Source: Lachnospiraceae bacterium
GTDB taxonomy: Bacteria; Bacillota; Clostridia; Lachnospirales; Lachnospiraceae
Length of the DNA: 64,000 nt
Direction: 5' to 3'
Assembly (NCBI GenBank): GCA_024682115.1
Contig: JAIKZO010000058.1
Span: 61,869-125,868 of the forward strand
The notes under the pieces were generated by a model, which ran no database searches, was not told the origin of the DNA, and worked only from the letters and a program-made list of their open reading frames with translations. A program made the position numbers and the translations under genes. Of the stretch, positions 28,831 to 39,787 are shown one piece after another (position 1 is the first letter of the stretch; the number at the start of each line of letters is the position of its first letter).

Positions 28831-30444
28831 ATGGCTAAAGGTAAAAGAAAAAGCAACAGCTTTATATTGCTTATGATCATCCTTATCCTGGCACTTGTGT
28901 TCAGGGCTGTTCTTGTGCGCATTATCGGTGCAAAGGGTGTCTGCTACTATTCGCTTTCAAACGAGCTTTTCTTCATGCTTGCGGGAGCGGCATCTTTTTC
29001 GATAGAAGAGGCATGTGCCTCAATGGTAGAAAACAGGATGAACAAACAACAGTATACCAATGCGGGCAATGTTTCGAAGTATGCGATGATGTATTCCTTC
29101 GGAGTCGGTGTGCTCATAAGCCTTATCCTTCTTGTTCTTATGAATGTGCTTGTCAACCGTTTCTTTCATCTTCATCTTTCTTATATGTCATATTATTTTA
29201 TCCTTCCTTCAATACCCATGTTTGTTCTGGGAGGATCGATAAAAGGATATTTTAAGGCCGTAAATCAGTCTTCGGTCCTTTCGGTATATATGATCATTTT
29301 TGTTCTTGTATATTCAATATCCGGATCGCTGTTCGGGTATCTCAGTTCTGTTTACGGACAAAGGGTTTCCCTTCTTTTGAGGAACGAGGAGTTTGCGTAT
29401 TCCTACGGTGCCATGGGTGCATCGGCAGGAATCCTTCTTGCCAGTTTTATCAGCCTGCTATATATCCTTCTCATGCTGTTCTTATTTAAGACCAGAACTT
29501 CTTTCAATCAGGTCAAAGAGTATTCGAGGATCGTTGATTCTCCTTTGCAGATTATAATCAATCTTGCTGCGACTGCGTTGCTTCCGTTCGCTCTCTGGCT
29601 TATTTACCTTCTGGTTCCCGTACTTAACATAGCACTTGTCTTCAAGACGGAATCGCAGGATTATTCCCTTGATTTTTCATTCGGTGAATATTACGGAAAG
29701 ACATTTTCGATCGCGGGAATTGCCGTATTTACGATTTCCATATTCACTTATCCCTATATAAGAAAAGCAATAGGAGCCATAAAGAGAGAAGAATACAGAA
29801 ATGCCAGAGAAAAACTCAAGGCCATGATCCACAGGTGTTCTACGATAGCCTTTTTCACGGCTGCCATGCTGGCCGTTCTTGCGGATAACATCCTTGACAC
29901 CCTGTATGTTTCGAGCGGTGAGCAGACTGCACTGTATCTTCAGCTTCAGGCTTTGTGCATAGTTTTTGCGCTGTATACGGTCATGTTCACAGAGATGATG
30001 ATAAGCATGCAGAACTATGGATTTGCCCTCGGGATCGGGGCGGTTGCTTTTGCTGTGCATATAATACTTGCCATAGTATTTATCTCGACGCTTAAACTGT
30101 CCGTGATCGGTGTGATACTTTCCAACCTTTTCTTCTATGCGATCATTGCTTTTGTAAGTTTTGTGTTCATTTCGAGAACATTCCAGTATACACAGGAGTG
30201 GTTCAGGACATTTGCCGTCACTTTGATCGGCGCTTTGATAAGTGCGCTTATCGGAATGCTTATAAACAAAGTTATCAGTCCTCTTATCGGTAAAGGCATA
30301 GCGATGATCATCGTGCTTTTGATATGTACGGTGCTTTACATCGTGATCTTACTTGCGCTTAAGGGGTATCAGGAAGAAGAACTCGAGACCAGTCCTCTCG
30401 GAAGATTTGTACTTGCGGTAGGAAGAACATTTAATCTCATCTGA
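28831..30444 (+). CDS. Polysaccharide flippase-like (Wzx/SpoVB/MATE-like) membrane protein
   Basis: ~12-14 hydrophobic segments; N-terminal VRIIGAKGVCYYSLSNELFFMLAGAASFSIEEA pattern typical of MOP-superfamily flippases. Confidence 0.7.
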   Translation: MAKGKRKSNSFILLMIILILALVFRAVLVRIIGAKGVCYYSLSNELFFMLAGAASFSIEEACASMVENRMNKQQYTNAGNVSKYAMMYSFGVGVLISLILLVLMNVLVNRFFHLHLSYMSYYFILPSIPMFVLGGSIKGYFKAVNQSSVLSVYMIIFVLVYSISGSLFGYLSSVYGQRVSLLLRNEEFAYSYGAMGASAGILLASFISLLYILLMLFLFKTRTSFNQVKEYSRIVDSPLQIIINLAATALLPFALWLIYLLVPVLNIALVFKTESQDYSLDFSFGEYYGKTFSIAGIAVFTISIFTYPYIRKAIGAIKREEYRNAREKLKAMIHRCSTIAFFTAAMLAVLADNILDTLYVSSGEQTALYLQLQALCIVFALYTVMFTEMMISMQNYGFALGIGAVAFAVHIILAIVFISTLKLSVIGVILSNLFFYAIIAFVSFVFISRTFQYTQEWFRTFAVTLIGALISALIGMLINKVISPLIGKGIAMIIVLLICTVLYIVILLALKGYQEEELETSPLGRFVLAVGRTFNLI

Positions 30445-30448
30445 TCAT

Positions 30449-32035
30449 ATGCTTAGGATAAACGAATTACGTCTTCCCGTAGACCATACCAAAGAAGACC
30501 TTGACCTGAAGATAAAAAAATACATCGGAAAAGAAACCGGCTTTTCTTATAAGATCGTTAAAAGATCTTTGGATTCCAGAAAAAAGCCGGATCTGTATTA
30601 TATTTACGGAATAGATATCGAATCCGAAGATGAAGACAGGTTATTAAAGAGAAATAAACGGCTTTTAAAGGTACAGAAAAAGAATTATTCTTTTCCTTAC
30701 AGCTTTGATCGTATAGATGACGATAAAAGGCCCATTGTCTGCGGCTTCGGTCCCGCGGGTATGTTCTGCGCGCTTTATCTTGCCCGTGCGGGCTTAAGAC
30801 CTGTTGTATACGAACGCGGTTATGATGTTGACAAACGTAAGGTATCTGTAGACAGGTTCTGGGAAAGCGGGGAACTCGACCGGATCTCGAACGTTCAGTT
30901 CGGAGAAGGCGGAGCGGGAACTTTTTCCGACGGAAAACTCAACACTTCCGTAAAAGAAAAAAACGGCATGAATCACGCCGTGCTTTCGGATCTTGTCAGA
31001 TTCGGAGCCGATGAAGATATACTTATCGACAATAAACCTCATGTCGGAACGGATGTACTCATCAAAGTAGTAAAAAACCTCAGGAACGAGATCATCTCGC
31101 TCGGAGGAGAAGTTCATTTTGAGTCCTGTGTGGACGGATTCGGAATAGAAGGCGGAACACTGACTTCGATAAGTGTCAACGGGAAAAAGGTTCCCTGTGA
31201 TATTTTTATCCTGGCGCCCGGACACAGTGCACGGGATACGTTCAGATTACTTAAAGATTCCGGACTGAATATAGAGCCCAAAGGATTTGCGGTAGGGTTC
31301 AGGATCTCGCATCCGGCCGGTATCATTAATGAATATGCTTACGGGACCCCTTTTCACAAAAAACTCGGAAACGCTTCCTATAAGCTGACTCATATCTGCA
31401 ACGACGGGAGAGGAGTTTATTCTTTTTGTATGTGTCCCGGAGGATATGTGGTCAATGCTTCTTCGGAAGATGGGATGATTGCCGTTAACGGCATGAGTTA
31501 TTCGGGAAGAAGTTCCGAAAGATCCAATTCGGCTGTGATAGTTACCGTAGAGCCCGATGATTATATGTCGGGAGACGATGTTTTAAGCGGAATGTATTTT
31601 CAGCAGGAACTGGAAAAAAGAGCGTTTGAAGCGGGGAAAGGCAGCATCCCGGTCCAGTATTATACAGAGTATAAAAATGGAGTTCTTAACGAAATACGGG
31701 ACGATAAGGTTTTTGAATGCATCAAGGGCCGTTCCGCTCATGTTTCGTTAGACGGCATACTGCCCGAATACATCAAAAAAGACATCATAAAAGGAATAGA
31801 TGCTTTTGACGGTATAATTCCCGGATTTGCTTCTGATGAAGCGGTCCTTTATGCTGTCGAGAGCAGGACATCTTCGCCTATAAGGATGCCAAGAAATGAA
31901 CTTTACGTTTCGAGCATAGGAAATCTTTATGTCTGCGGCGAAGGAGCCGGTTACGCCGGAGGGATAATGAGTGCCGCAACCGACGGTATACGTGTTGCTG
32001 AAAATGTAGCCTTTGCTTTGAAGGCGGGATCATGA
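30449..32035 (+). CDS. FAD-dependent dehydrogenase of the COG2509 type
   Basis: IVCGFGPAGMFCALYLARAGLRPVVYERG; FGEGGAGTFSDGKLNT; C-terminal GNLYVCGEGAGYAGGIMSAATDGIRVAE. Confidence 0.88.
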   Translation: MLRINELRLPVDHTKEDLDLKIKKYIGKETGFSYKIVKRSLDSRKKPDLYYIYGIDIESEDEDRLLKRNKRLLKVQKKNYSFPYSFDRIDDDKRPIVCGFGPAGMFCALYLARAGLRPVVYERGYDVDKRKVSVDRFWESGELDRISNVQFGEGGAGTFSDGKLNTSVKEKNGMNHAVLSDLVRFGADEDILIDNKPHVGTDVLIKVVKNLRNEIISLGGEVHFESCVDGFGIEGGTLTSISVNGKKVPCDIFILAPGHSARDTFRLLKDSGLNIEPKGFAVGFRISHPAGIINEYAYGTPFHKKLGNASYKLTHICNDGRGVYSFCMCPGGYVVNASSEDGMIAVNGMSYSGRSSERSNSAVIVTVEPDDYMSGDDVLSGMYFQQELEKRAFEAGKGSIPVQYYTEYKNGVLNEIRDDKVFECIKGRSAHVSLDGILPEYIKKDIIKGIDAFDGIIPGFASDEAVLYAVESRTSSPIRMPRNELYVSSIGNLYVCGEGAGYAGGIMSAATDGIRVAENVAFALKAGS

Positions 32036-32048
32036 TCGGACTGTCGTT

Positions 32049-32636
32049 ATGAAAGAAATATCCGAAAAGACAATACTCAGACAAAAGATATTGGATAAAA
32101 GGGAAAGGATCCCGGTAAAAGACAGAAGCGAAATGAGTGATATCATTTTTGAAAAGCTTTCCGGGGTGCCTGAATATAAAAATGCTTCGACTATCCTGTT
32201 TTTTGTTAATTACAGAAGCGAAGTGATCACATCGCCTTACATAAAAAAACTCCTGGAAGAAGGAAAAAAGATATACTGTCCGAGGGTCGAGGGGATGGAT
32301 ATAACATTTTTCGGCATAGGCTCAATGGATGATCTTAAGCCCGGATATCAGGGCATACCTGAACCGGCCGAAAATGAGCTCAAAAGATACACGAAGAGCA
32401 TGCAGAACAATGATACCGTGATAATAGTTCCCGGATCGGTATTTGACCGCAATGGGAACAGAATGGGTTACGGAAAAGGCTTTTATGACCGCTTTTTAAA
32501 ACGATATGATAAACTTTTCAAGATCGCACCATGTTATGATATGCAGATATATGACGGTGAGATCCCGATCGATGAAAACGATATCAGAATGGACATGATA
32601 GTTTCCGAAAGGCAGGTAATAAGGATACATGAATGA
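32049..32636 (+). CDS. 5-formyltetrahydrofolate cyclo-ligase
   Basis: KTILRQKILDKRERI...VIIVPGSVFDRNGNRMGYGKGFYDRFL. Confidence 0.93.
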   Translation: MKEISEKTILRQKILDKRERIPVKDRSEMSDIIFEKLSGVPEYKNASTILFFVNYRSEVITSPYIKKLLEEGKKIYCPRVEGMDITFFGIGSMDDLKPGYQGIPEPAENELKRYTKSMQNNDTVIIVPGSVFDRNGNRMGYGKGFYDRFLKRYDKLFKIAPCYDMQIYDGEIPIDENDIRMDMIVSERQVIRIHE

Positions 32637-33876
32637 AGCACTGCTGGATCTTTGCAAACGCGCAAAGAACATAAAATATGATATTGAAAAACTGACAACC
32701 GAAGAAAAGAACGAAGCACTTGTTCATGCCGCGAAGATGCTCGTTGAAAGAAAAGACGAGATCCTTTTTTCAAACAATATCGATATAGATAACGGCAGGG
32801 AAAAGGGAATGAATGAAGGCCTCCTTGACAGACTTCTTCTTACCGATGAAAGGATAAAAGGTATATCCGAAGGACTTATGCAGGTGGCTTCTCTTCCGGA
32901 TCCGATCGGGGAGATACTTGAAGAGCGTGATGTTTCATCAGGTCTTCATTTAAGGAAGGTATCTGTTCCGATGGGGGTGATCGGGATAATATACGAATCA
33001 AGACCCAATGTCACCGCCGATGCATTCTCGTTGTGCTTCAAGGCGGGAAGTGCCGTTATCTTAAAAGGCGGTTCCGATGCGATAAACTCAAACCGTATGA
33101 TAACGCAGGTAATAAAGGATGCGCTTACGGATAAAGGCATAAGCCCCGATGCGATCCTTCTCATTGAATCGACCGACAGAGAAGTTACACGGGAGTTCAT
33201 GACGATGAAAGAATATGTCGATCTTCTCATCCCCAGAGGCGGGGCGGGCCTCATAAGATCCGTCGTGGAAAACAGCCTGATCCCTGTCATCGAGACCGGA
33301 ACCGGAAACTGTCATATTTTTGTGGATGAGACCGCAGATATGGACAAGGCGGTAAAGGTCATACTAAATGCAAAAACCCAGAGGATCGGCGTTTGCAATG
33401 CCGCAGAATCTCTCGTCGTCCACAGGAATATCGTCAATGAATTCATGCCGATGCTTTCGCGTGCATTAAAGGAAAAGAACGTGGAGATAAGAGGAGATGA
33501 GACGATAAGAGAAACCATCGAATGCACTCCCGCAACGGAAGAAGATTTCGGAACAGAGTATCTTGATCTTATACTTTCCGTCAAGACGGTAGACAGTATC
33601 GATGAAGCGATAAAGCATATAAACCGCTATTCAACCCACCATTCGGAATCAATCCTTACTTCGGACAGAGAAAATGCGGAAAGATTCCTTAAAGAGATCG
33701 ATGCCGCCTGCGTATATGTTAACGCATCGACAAGGTTCACCGATGGATTTGAATTCGGACTCGGAGCGGAGATAGGTATCAGTACCCAGAAACTCCACGC
33801 AAGAGGTCCGATGGGATTAAAAGAGATCACATCATATAAATATCTTATTGAAGGGGAATATACGGTTCGCGGCTGA
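32629..33876 (+). CDS. proA: Glutamate-5-semialdehyde dehydrogenase
   Basis: GVIGIIYESRPNVTADAFSLCFKAGSAVILKGG...TQRIGVCNAAESLVVH...VYVNASTRFTDGFEFGLGAEIGISTQKLHARGPMGL. Confidence 0.97.
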   Translation: MNEALLDLCKRAKNIKYDIEKLTTEEKNEALVHAAKMLVERKDEILFSNNIDIDNGREKGMNEGLLDRLLLTDERIKGISEGLMQVASLPDPIGEILEERDVSSGLHLRKVSVPMGVIGIIYESRPNVTADAFSLCFKAGSAVILKGGSDAINSNRMITQVIKDALTDKGISPDAILLIESTDREVTREFMTMKEYVDLLIPRGGAGLIRSVVENSLIPVIETGTGNCHIFVDETADMDKAVKVILNAKTQRIGVCNAAESLVVHRNIVNEFMPMLSRALKEKNVEIRGDETIRETIECTPATEEDFGTEYLDLILSVKTVDSIDEAIKHINRYSTHHSESILTSDRENAERFLKEIDAACVYVNASTRFTDGFEFGLGAEIGISTQKLHARGPMGLKEITSYKYLIEGEYTVRG

Positions 33877-33899
33877 TCTGCTGCAGGAAGGACAGATTA

Positions 33900-34898
33900 A
33901 TGAAGTGTTTTGACGAGGATATCTGGAAAGACGATGAATACACATACAGGGCAGCGTACGGTTTCAGACCGAATATTCATGCCTATCTTCATGACGAAGA
34001 TGACGAAGACAGAGACTGCATGCTCGTGGTACCCGGAGGCGGATACTGCATGTGCGCTCCTCACGAAGGTGAACCTGTCGCTTTGAAGTTCTATGAAATG
34101 GGAATGAACGCTTTTGTTCTGACATACACTACGGATATCACGATGTCCGTACCTCTCGGAAAACAGCCTCTCAACGATATTTCAAGGACAGTCAGGTCAA
34201 TCAGAAAAAGAGAAGACGAGTTTCATATAAAAAACAAAAAACTCATTATCTGCGGGTTTTCGGCAGGCGCCCATCTTTGCGGTACGCTTGCGGTACATTA
34301 CAATGACGTGAAGGATAACGATCCTTCGCTGGATGCCGTATCCAACAGACCTGACGGTGTGATCCTTTCATATCCGGTGATAACAACAGGCCAATATACC
34401 CATATTTATTCCGTATATGCGCTTTGCGGTTTTAAACCGTCCGAAGAGGATCTTAAGTATTTTTCGATCGAAAAGAATGTAAGTGCCGATACTCCTTCGT
34501 GCTTTTTGTGGCAGACAGCCACCGATGATCTGGTTCCGGTGGAAAACAGTTACTTAATGGCGGAAGCATTAAAGAAGAACGGGATCAGGTTTGCCCATTA
34601 CGTTTATCCCGAAGGATGGCACGGCCTGGGGCTCGGCAATATGGCTTATTTTAACCGTGAATCCGGCGGCGAGTTCGTAATGGAACAGTATCACAAGGCT
34701 GCCGATGCGATAAGGAACGGAAGATCGATAAACGTTTCCGGGGAAAGGATTAACGAACTTCTCACACAGTTTGACAACGATGAGGCCGCAGCTAAAGAAA
34801 AAACACCCGATATGAGCAAAGACGAATATATTATCAGCCTCGAAAAAGCGATATCAACCTGGCCTTCACTGGCAAAGGTTTGGATAGACAGATTGTGA
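33900..34898 (+). CDS. Alpha/beta hydrolase (esterase-like)
   Basis: [22 protein letters not shown], nucleophile elbow GFSAGAH, C-terminal GWHGLG. Confidence 0.82.
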   Translation: MKCFDEDIWKDDEYTYRAAYGFRPNIHAYLHDEDDEDRDCMLVVPGGGYCMCAPHEGEPVALKFYEMGMNAFVLTYTTDITMSVPLGKQPLNDISRTVRSIRKREDEFHIKNKKLIICGFSAGAHLCGTLAVHYNDVKDNDPSLDAVSNRPDGVILSYPVITTGQYTHIYSVYALCGFKPSEEDLKYFSIEKNVSADTPSCFLWQTATDDLVPVENSYLMAEALKKNGIRFAHYVYPEGWHGLGLGNMAYFNRESGGEFVMEQYHKAADAIRNGRSINVSGERINELLTQFDNDEAAAKEKTPDMSKDEYIISLEKAISTWPSLAKVWIDRL

Positions 34899-34924
34899 TC
34901 GCTTGGTATCGAAAGGGGATATAC

Positions 34925-36010
34925 ATGTCCAAAACATTAATTGATCTTCAGAATATCAGCAAGTCGTTTGACGGCCAGCTCATACTGGATGATCTGAATC
35001 TTTACATAAAGGAAAATGAATTCATAACTCTTCTCGGACCTTCAGGCTGCGGAAAGACTACGACCTTAAGGATAATCGGAGGCTTTGAGACTCCCGAGAA
35101 AGGGAAAGTGATATTTGACGGAGAGGATATAACCAATCTTCCCCCTTACAAAAGGCAGCTCAATACCGTTTTTCAGAAGTATGCCCTTTTTCCTCATATG
35201 AACATTAAGGAGAATATCGCTTTCGGTCTTAAGATAAAAGGCAAGACTCAGAACTATATCGATGACAAGATCAAATATGCCCTGAAACTTGTCAATCTTG
35301 ACGGATATGAAAACCGTATGCCGGATTCGCTTTCCGGAGGACAGCAACAGCGTATAGCGATAGCCAGAGCTATCGTTAATGAACCCAAGGTACTTCTTCT
35401 TGATGAACCCCTGGGAGCCTTGGATCTTAAGCTTCGTCAGGACATGCAATATGAACTTATCCGTCTCAAGAATGAACTGGGGATAACATTTATATATGTT
35501 ACGCACGATCAGGAAGAAGCGCTTACGATGTCTGATACGATCGTTGTTATGAACCAGGGATACATCCAGCAGATCGGTACACCCGAAAAGATATATAACG
35601 AGCCGGAAAACGCATTCGTTGCCGATTTCATCGGAGACAGTAACATCATAAGATCAACAATGGTAAGAGATAAGCTCGTTAATATCCTGGGCGTTGATTT
35701 TGAGTGTGTTGATACCGGGTTCGGAACAGATAAACCGGTCGATGTCGTCATTCGTCCCGAAGATGTCATTCTTACCGAGATCAATCCCGATGATCCCAAA
35801 GGAAAGATCCAGGGCGTTGTCTCACATCTTTTGTTCAAAGGCGTTCACTACGAGATGGAAGTCCAGGCAAACGGATTTGAATGGCATGTCCAGTCGACCA
35901 AATGTTTCCCTGTAGGTACGCTGGTTTCGATAGATGTAGATCCTTTTAACATACAGATAATGAATAAACCCGAATTTGAGGATGAGGAGGCGCTTAAGAT
36001 AGATGAATAA
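34925..36010 (+). CDS. potA: Spermidine/putrescine ABC transporter ATP-binding protein
   Basis: [66 protein letters not shown]-like C-terminus; followed by potBCD. Confidence 0.94.
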   Translation: MSKTLIDLQNISKSFDGQLILDDLNLYIKENEFITLLGPSGCGKTTTLRIIGGFETPEKGKVIFDGEDITNLPPYKRQLNTVFQKYALFPHMNIKENIAFGLKIKGKTQNYIDDKIKYALKLVNLDGYENRMPDSLSGGQQQRIAIARAIVNEPKVLLLDEPLGALDLKLRQDMQYELIRLKNELGITFIYVTHDQEEALTMSDTIVVMNQGYIQQIGTPEKIYNEPENAFVADFIGDSNIIRSTMVRDKLVNILGVDFECVDTGFGTDKPVDVVIRPEDVILTEINPDDPKGKIQGVVSHLLFKGVHYEMEVQANGFEWHVQSTKCFPVGTLVSIDVDPFNIQIMNKPEFEDEEALKIDE

Positions 36011-36830
36011 ACAGAAGCGCTACAGAAAACTTCTCGGGACGCCGTATTATCTGTGGTCCGTGTTCTTTATAATCATTCCTCTCGGCATGGTTTTTTATTA
36101 CGGACTTACGAACAGAAACGGTTCGCTGACCTTTGAAAACATTGCCGCCATAACCCAGCCCGAGCATATCAAAGGTCTGTTTCTTGCACTCGGATTATCA
36201 TTTTTGTCTACGATAATATGTATCTTACTTTCATATCCTCTGGCTATGATTTTAAGTGCGATGAAGGTTTCAACAAAGAGCTTTGTCGTCTTTATATTCA
36301 TACTTCCGATGTGGATGAATTTTCTCCTGCGTACTATGGCATGGCAGACCCTTCTTGAAAAGAACGGAGTTATTAATTCGATCCTTTCTTTTGTCGGCCT
36401 TCCGGCTCTTAAGATAATCAATACCCCTTCAGCGATCGTACTCGGCATGGTCTATAATTTCCTGCCGTTCATGGTATTGCCTTTATATAACTGTATTTCA
36501 AAGATAGATGAGAATGTGATAAATGCCGCAAGGGATCTGGGGGCAAATTCGTTCAAGGTATTTACTAAGATCATCCTTCCGCTGTCGGTTCCCGGTATCA
36601 TCAGCGGTATAACGATGGTATTCATACCCGCACTTACGACCTTTGTAATATCCAAACTGCTCGGAGGATCAAAGATCCTCCTGATAGGAAATGTCATAGA
36701 GGAAGAGTTTACCCAGGCAAGCAACTGGAATCTCGGTTCGGGCCTTTCCATCGTGCTCATGATATTTATCATCATCAGTATCATAATCACCAATATCTTT
36801 GATAAAGGAGGTGAATCGAACTTCCTATGA
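36003..36830 (+). CDS. potB: Spermidine/putrescine ABC transporter permease
   Basis: Six TM segments, [32 protein letters not shown]-loop motif. Confidence 0.92.
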   Translation: MNKQKRYRKLLGTPYYLWSVFFIIIPLGMVFYYGLTNRNGSLTFENIAAITQPEHIKGLFLALGLSFLSTIICILLSYPLAMILSAMKVSTKSFVVFIFILPMWMNFLLRTMAWQTLLEKNGVINSILSFVGLPALKIINTPSAIVLGMVYNFLPFMVLPLYNCISKIDENVINAARDLGANSFKVFTKIILPLSVPGIISGITMVFIPALTTFVISKLLGGSKILLIGNVIEEEFTQASNWNLGSGLSIVLMIFIIISIIITNIFDKGGESNFL

Positions 36831-37624
36831 TCAAAAAGATATCCAGGAACATTTATATGTTCCTCATAGCCTTATTCTTATATGCGCCTATAATCACACT
36901 TATCGTATTAAGCTTTAACAGCAGCAAGACCAGAGCAAAATGGGGCGGTTTTACCACGAAATGGTATGTATCGCTCTTTAAGAACGATGCCATTATGAGC
37001 GCACTGTTCAACACGCTCCTTATCGCTCTCGTGGCTTCGTTGGTCTCAACGCTCATCGGGACCATAGCATGTATTTCGATCATGAACCTCAGAAAGAAGA
37101 CACGTTCACTTGTTATGGGTGTTACCAATATACCGATGCTCAATGCCGAGATAGTGACCGGGATTTCGCTGATGCTGCTTTTTATCAGCTTTAACTTCAG
37201 GTTCGGACTCGGTACGATCCTCCTTTCGCACATAACTTTCTGTATCCCGTACGTAATATTGAGTGTTATGCCGAGGATGGCTCAGTTAGATCCACATACC
37301 TATGAAGCGGCACTGGATCTGGGAGCGGGACCCGTTTACGGTTATATCAAGGTGGTCCTGCCCGAGATAATGCCCGGTATCACTGCGGGTTTCCTGATGG
37401 CCTTTACCATGAGTATTGATGACTTTATCATAACCCACTTTACCAAGGGGGCCGGCGTTGATACGCTTTCGACTAAGATATACACCGAAGTGAAGAAGGG
37501 CATAAAACCCGAAATGTATGCACTTTCCACTATCATTTTCCTTACGGTTTTGGTATTATTACTTTTAGTTAATTACAAGCCTGCGGACAGGAAAAAACCT
37601 GCAGGCAAAGAACAGAGTGCTTAG
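36827..37624 (+). CDS. potC: Spermidine/putrescine ABC transporter permease
   Basis: EAALDLGAGPVYGYIKVVLPEIMPGITAGFLMAFTMSIDDFIITHF. Confidence 0.93.
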   Translation: MIKKISRNIYMFLIALFLYAPIITLIVLSFNSSKTRAKWGGFTTKWYVSLFKNDAIMSALFNTLLIALVASLVSTLIGTIACISIMNLRKKTRSLVMGVTNIPMLNAEIVTGISLMLLFISFNFRFGLGTILLSHITFCIPYVILSVMPRMAQLDPHTYEAALDLGAGPVYGYIKVVLPEIMPGITAGFLMAFTMSIDDFIITHFTKGAGVDTLSTKIYTEVKKGIKPEMYALSTIIFLTVLVLLLLVNYKPADRKKPAGKEQSA

Positions 37625-37642
37625 ACTGTTCGGAGGAGGATT

Positions 37643-38701
37643 ATGAAAAGATATTTATGTGCTTTCGCGCTTGCCGTTCTATTAGCGGGAGTGTGTCTAA
37701 CCGGATGCGGGAAAAACGGATCTTCAAAAGGTGAGGTCGTAGTTTATAACTGGGGTGAATATATAGATCCCGATACGCTCTCAATGTTTGAGGAAGAGAC
37801 CGGCATCAAAGTCATTTATGATGAATTCGAGACCAATGAGACCATGTATCCGAAGGTTGAAGCGGGAGCGACCGTTTATGACGTTATATGCCCGTCTGAC
37901 TATACGATAAGAAAGATGATAGAGAACGATCTTCTGCAGGAGATCGATCTTGACCATATCCCGAATGCAAAAAACATCGGTGCCCAGTACTATAAGGAAG
38001 CAGAAGGCTTCGATCCGGGCAACAGATATGCGGTTCCTTATTGCTGGGGAACAGTAGGGATCTTATATAATAAGACAATGGTCGACGAAAAGGTCGACAG
38101 CTGGGAGATACTCTGGGATCCTAAATACAAGGATAATATCCTTATGCAGGATTCCGTGAGAGATGCGTTCATGGTTGCTTTGAAGACCAAAGGATATTCC
38201 ATGAACACCCTGGATCTCGATGAACTGACAGAAGCAAAGAATTATCTTCTCGAACAGAAACCTCTTGTACAGGCCTATGTGGTAGATCAGGTACGTGATA
38301 AGATGATCGGTAACGAAGCCGCCATCGGAGTCATCTATTCCGGTGAAGCCATATATACACAGCGTGAGAACCCGGATCTTGAATATGTGATCCCTAAAGA
38401 GGGTACAAATGTCTGGATCGATTCGTGGGTAATTCCCAAAAACGCCAAGAATCTCGAGAATGCCGAAAAATTCATCGATTTCATGTGCCGTCCCGACATT
38501 GCGCTCATGAATTTTGAATATATCACATATTCAACACCGAACGATGCTGCAAGAGAACTCATCGAGGACGAAGAGATAAAGAATTCGCCGATCGCTTTCC
38601 CGGATCTTTCACAGTATGATCATCTTGAGACTTATACATATCTCGGGCAGGAAGGTGATGAGCTTTATAATGAACTCTGGAAAGAAGTAAAATCAGAATA
38701 G
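37643..38701 (+). CDS. potD: Spermidine/putrescine-binding lipoprotein
   Basis: Lipobox LTGC; VVVYNWGEYIDPDTLSMFEEETGIKVIYDEFETNETMYPKV. Confidence 0.93.
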   Translation: MKRYLCAFALAVLLAGVCLTGCGKNGSSKGEVVVYNWGEYIDPDTLSMFEEETGIKVIYDEFETNETMYPKVEAGATVYDVICPSDYTIRKMIENDLLQEIDLDHIPNAKNIGAQYYKEAEGFDPGNRYAVPYCWGTVGILYNKTMVDEKVDSWEILWDPKYKDNILMQDSVRDAFMVALKTKGYSMNTLDLDELTEAKNYLLEQKPLVQAYVVDQVRDKMIGNEAAIGVIYSGEAIYTQRENPDLEYVIPKEGTNVWIDSWVIPKNAKNLENAEKFIDFMCRPDIALMNFEYITYSTPNDAARELIEDEEIKNSPIAFPDLSQYDHLETYTYLGQEGDELYNELWKEVKSE

Positions 38702-38715
38702 TTTTGGAGGATATC

Positions 38716-39780
38716 ATGGCCGGCAAAGATAAATATGTAGCTTATGTTTCTTCATATACTTCCGGAAATAACGCAAAACTCGGCATATCGATCTTTGATG
38801 TCGATGTTAAGAACGGAAGGATCGAAAAGAAAGATCAGGTTGAGATAACCAATTCTTCTTATATAACGATATCTCATGATCAGCAGCATCTTTATTCGAT
38901 CACCGATTTCGGCGTGGAATCATATCTTATCAAAGAAGACGGTTCACTCAAACTGATCAACAACGCTTCGATCAACGGAATGAGAGGATGCTATCTGTCT
39001 ACGGACTACGACGATAAGTACCTTTTTGTTGCCGGTTATCATGATGCAAAGCTTACCGTTCTCAAGCTCCAAAAGGACGGAGGTGTCGGTGAGATCACCG
39101 ATGAGATCTATCATAAAGGACTCGGATCTATTGCAGAGAGGAATTTCAGACCTCATATCAACTGTGTAAAGATGACGAGAGATAATAAATTCCTTCTTGC
39201 CGCAGATCTGGGAATGGACCATACCGTCGTTTACAGGCTTAACCATCAGACAGGCAAGCTCAGCCAGCTCGATATAATCCATTCCGAACAGGAATCGGCT
39301 CCGAGACACCTGAAATTCAGCAAAGACGGAAAATTCCTTTATATAGTTCATGAACTCAAAAATTATATCGATGTTTATGAGTATTCGGTAGATAAGAACG
39401 ATATCCCTTCTTTTGAAAAGATACAGACGATATCCACATTAAACGATTATCACGCTTCCGTAACTTCGGCATCGGCGATCAACTGGTCATTTGATTTTAA
39501 ATATATCGTCAGTTCCAATGCCGGTGATAATTCGGTAGTCGTATACTCGGTAGATAATAAGACAGGTCTTCTTACTAAGATCTTTTGTCTTCCCGTTTCG
39601 GGAGATTATCCCAAGGATGCGGCGCTCTTCCCAGACAATAAACACCTGGTTTCATTGAACCATGAATCCAATACGATGACATTCTTTACCGTGGATATGG
39701 AAAAAGGGACCATAGTGATGAACGGAAAAGAGATACCCATAGACAGACCGAATTGCATAATATTCCATAAATTACCCTGA
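38716..39780 (+). CDS. Lactonase-family (6-phosphogluconolactonase-like) beta-propeller
   Basis: YVSSYTSGNNAKLGISIFDVD...FRPHINCVKMTRDNKFLLAADLGMDHTVVYRL...SAPRHLKFSKDGKFLYIVHEL. Confidence 0.85.
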   Translation: MAGKDKYVAYVSSYTSGNNAKLGISIFDVDVKNGRIEKKDQVEITNSSYITISHDQQHLYSITDFGVESYLIKEDGSLKLINNASINGMRGCYLSTDYDDKYLFVAGYHDAKLTVLKLQKDGGVGEITDEIYHKGLGSIAERNFRPHINCVKMTRDNKFLLAADLGMDHTVVYRLNHQTGKLSQLDIIHSEQESAPRHLKFSKDGKFLYIVHELKNYIDVYEYSVDKNDIPSFEKIQTISTLNDYHASVTSASAINWSFDFKYIVSSNAGDNSVVVYSVDNKTGLLTKIFCLPVSGDYPKDAALFPDNKHLVSLNHESNTMTFFTVDMEKGTIVMNGKEIPIDRPNCIIFHKLP

Positions 39781-39787
39781 CTGAATC

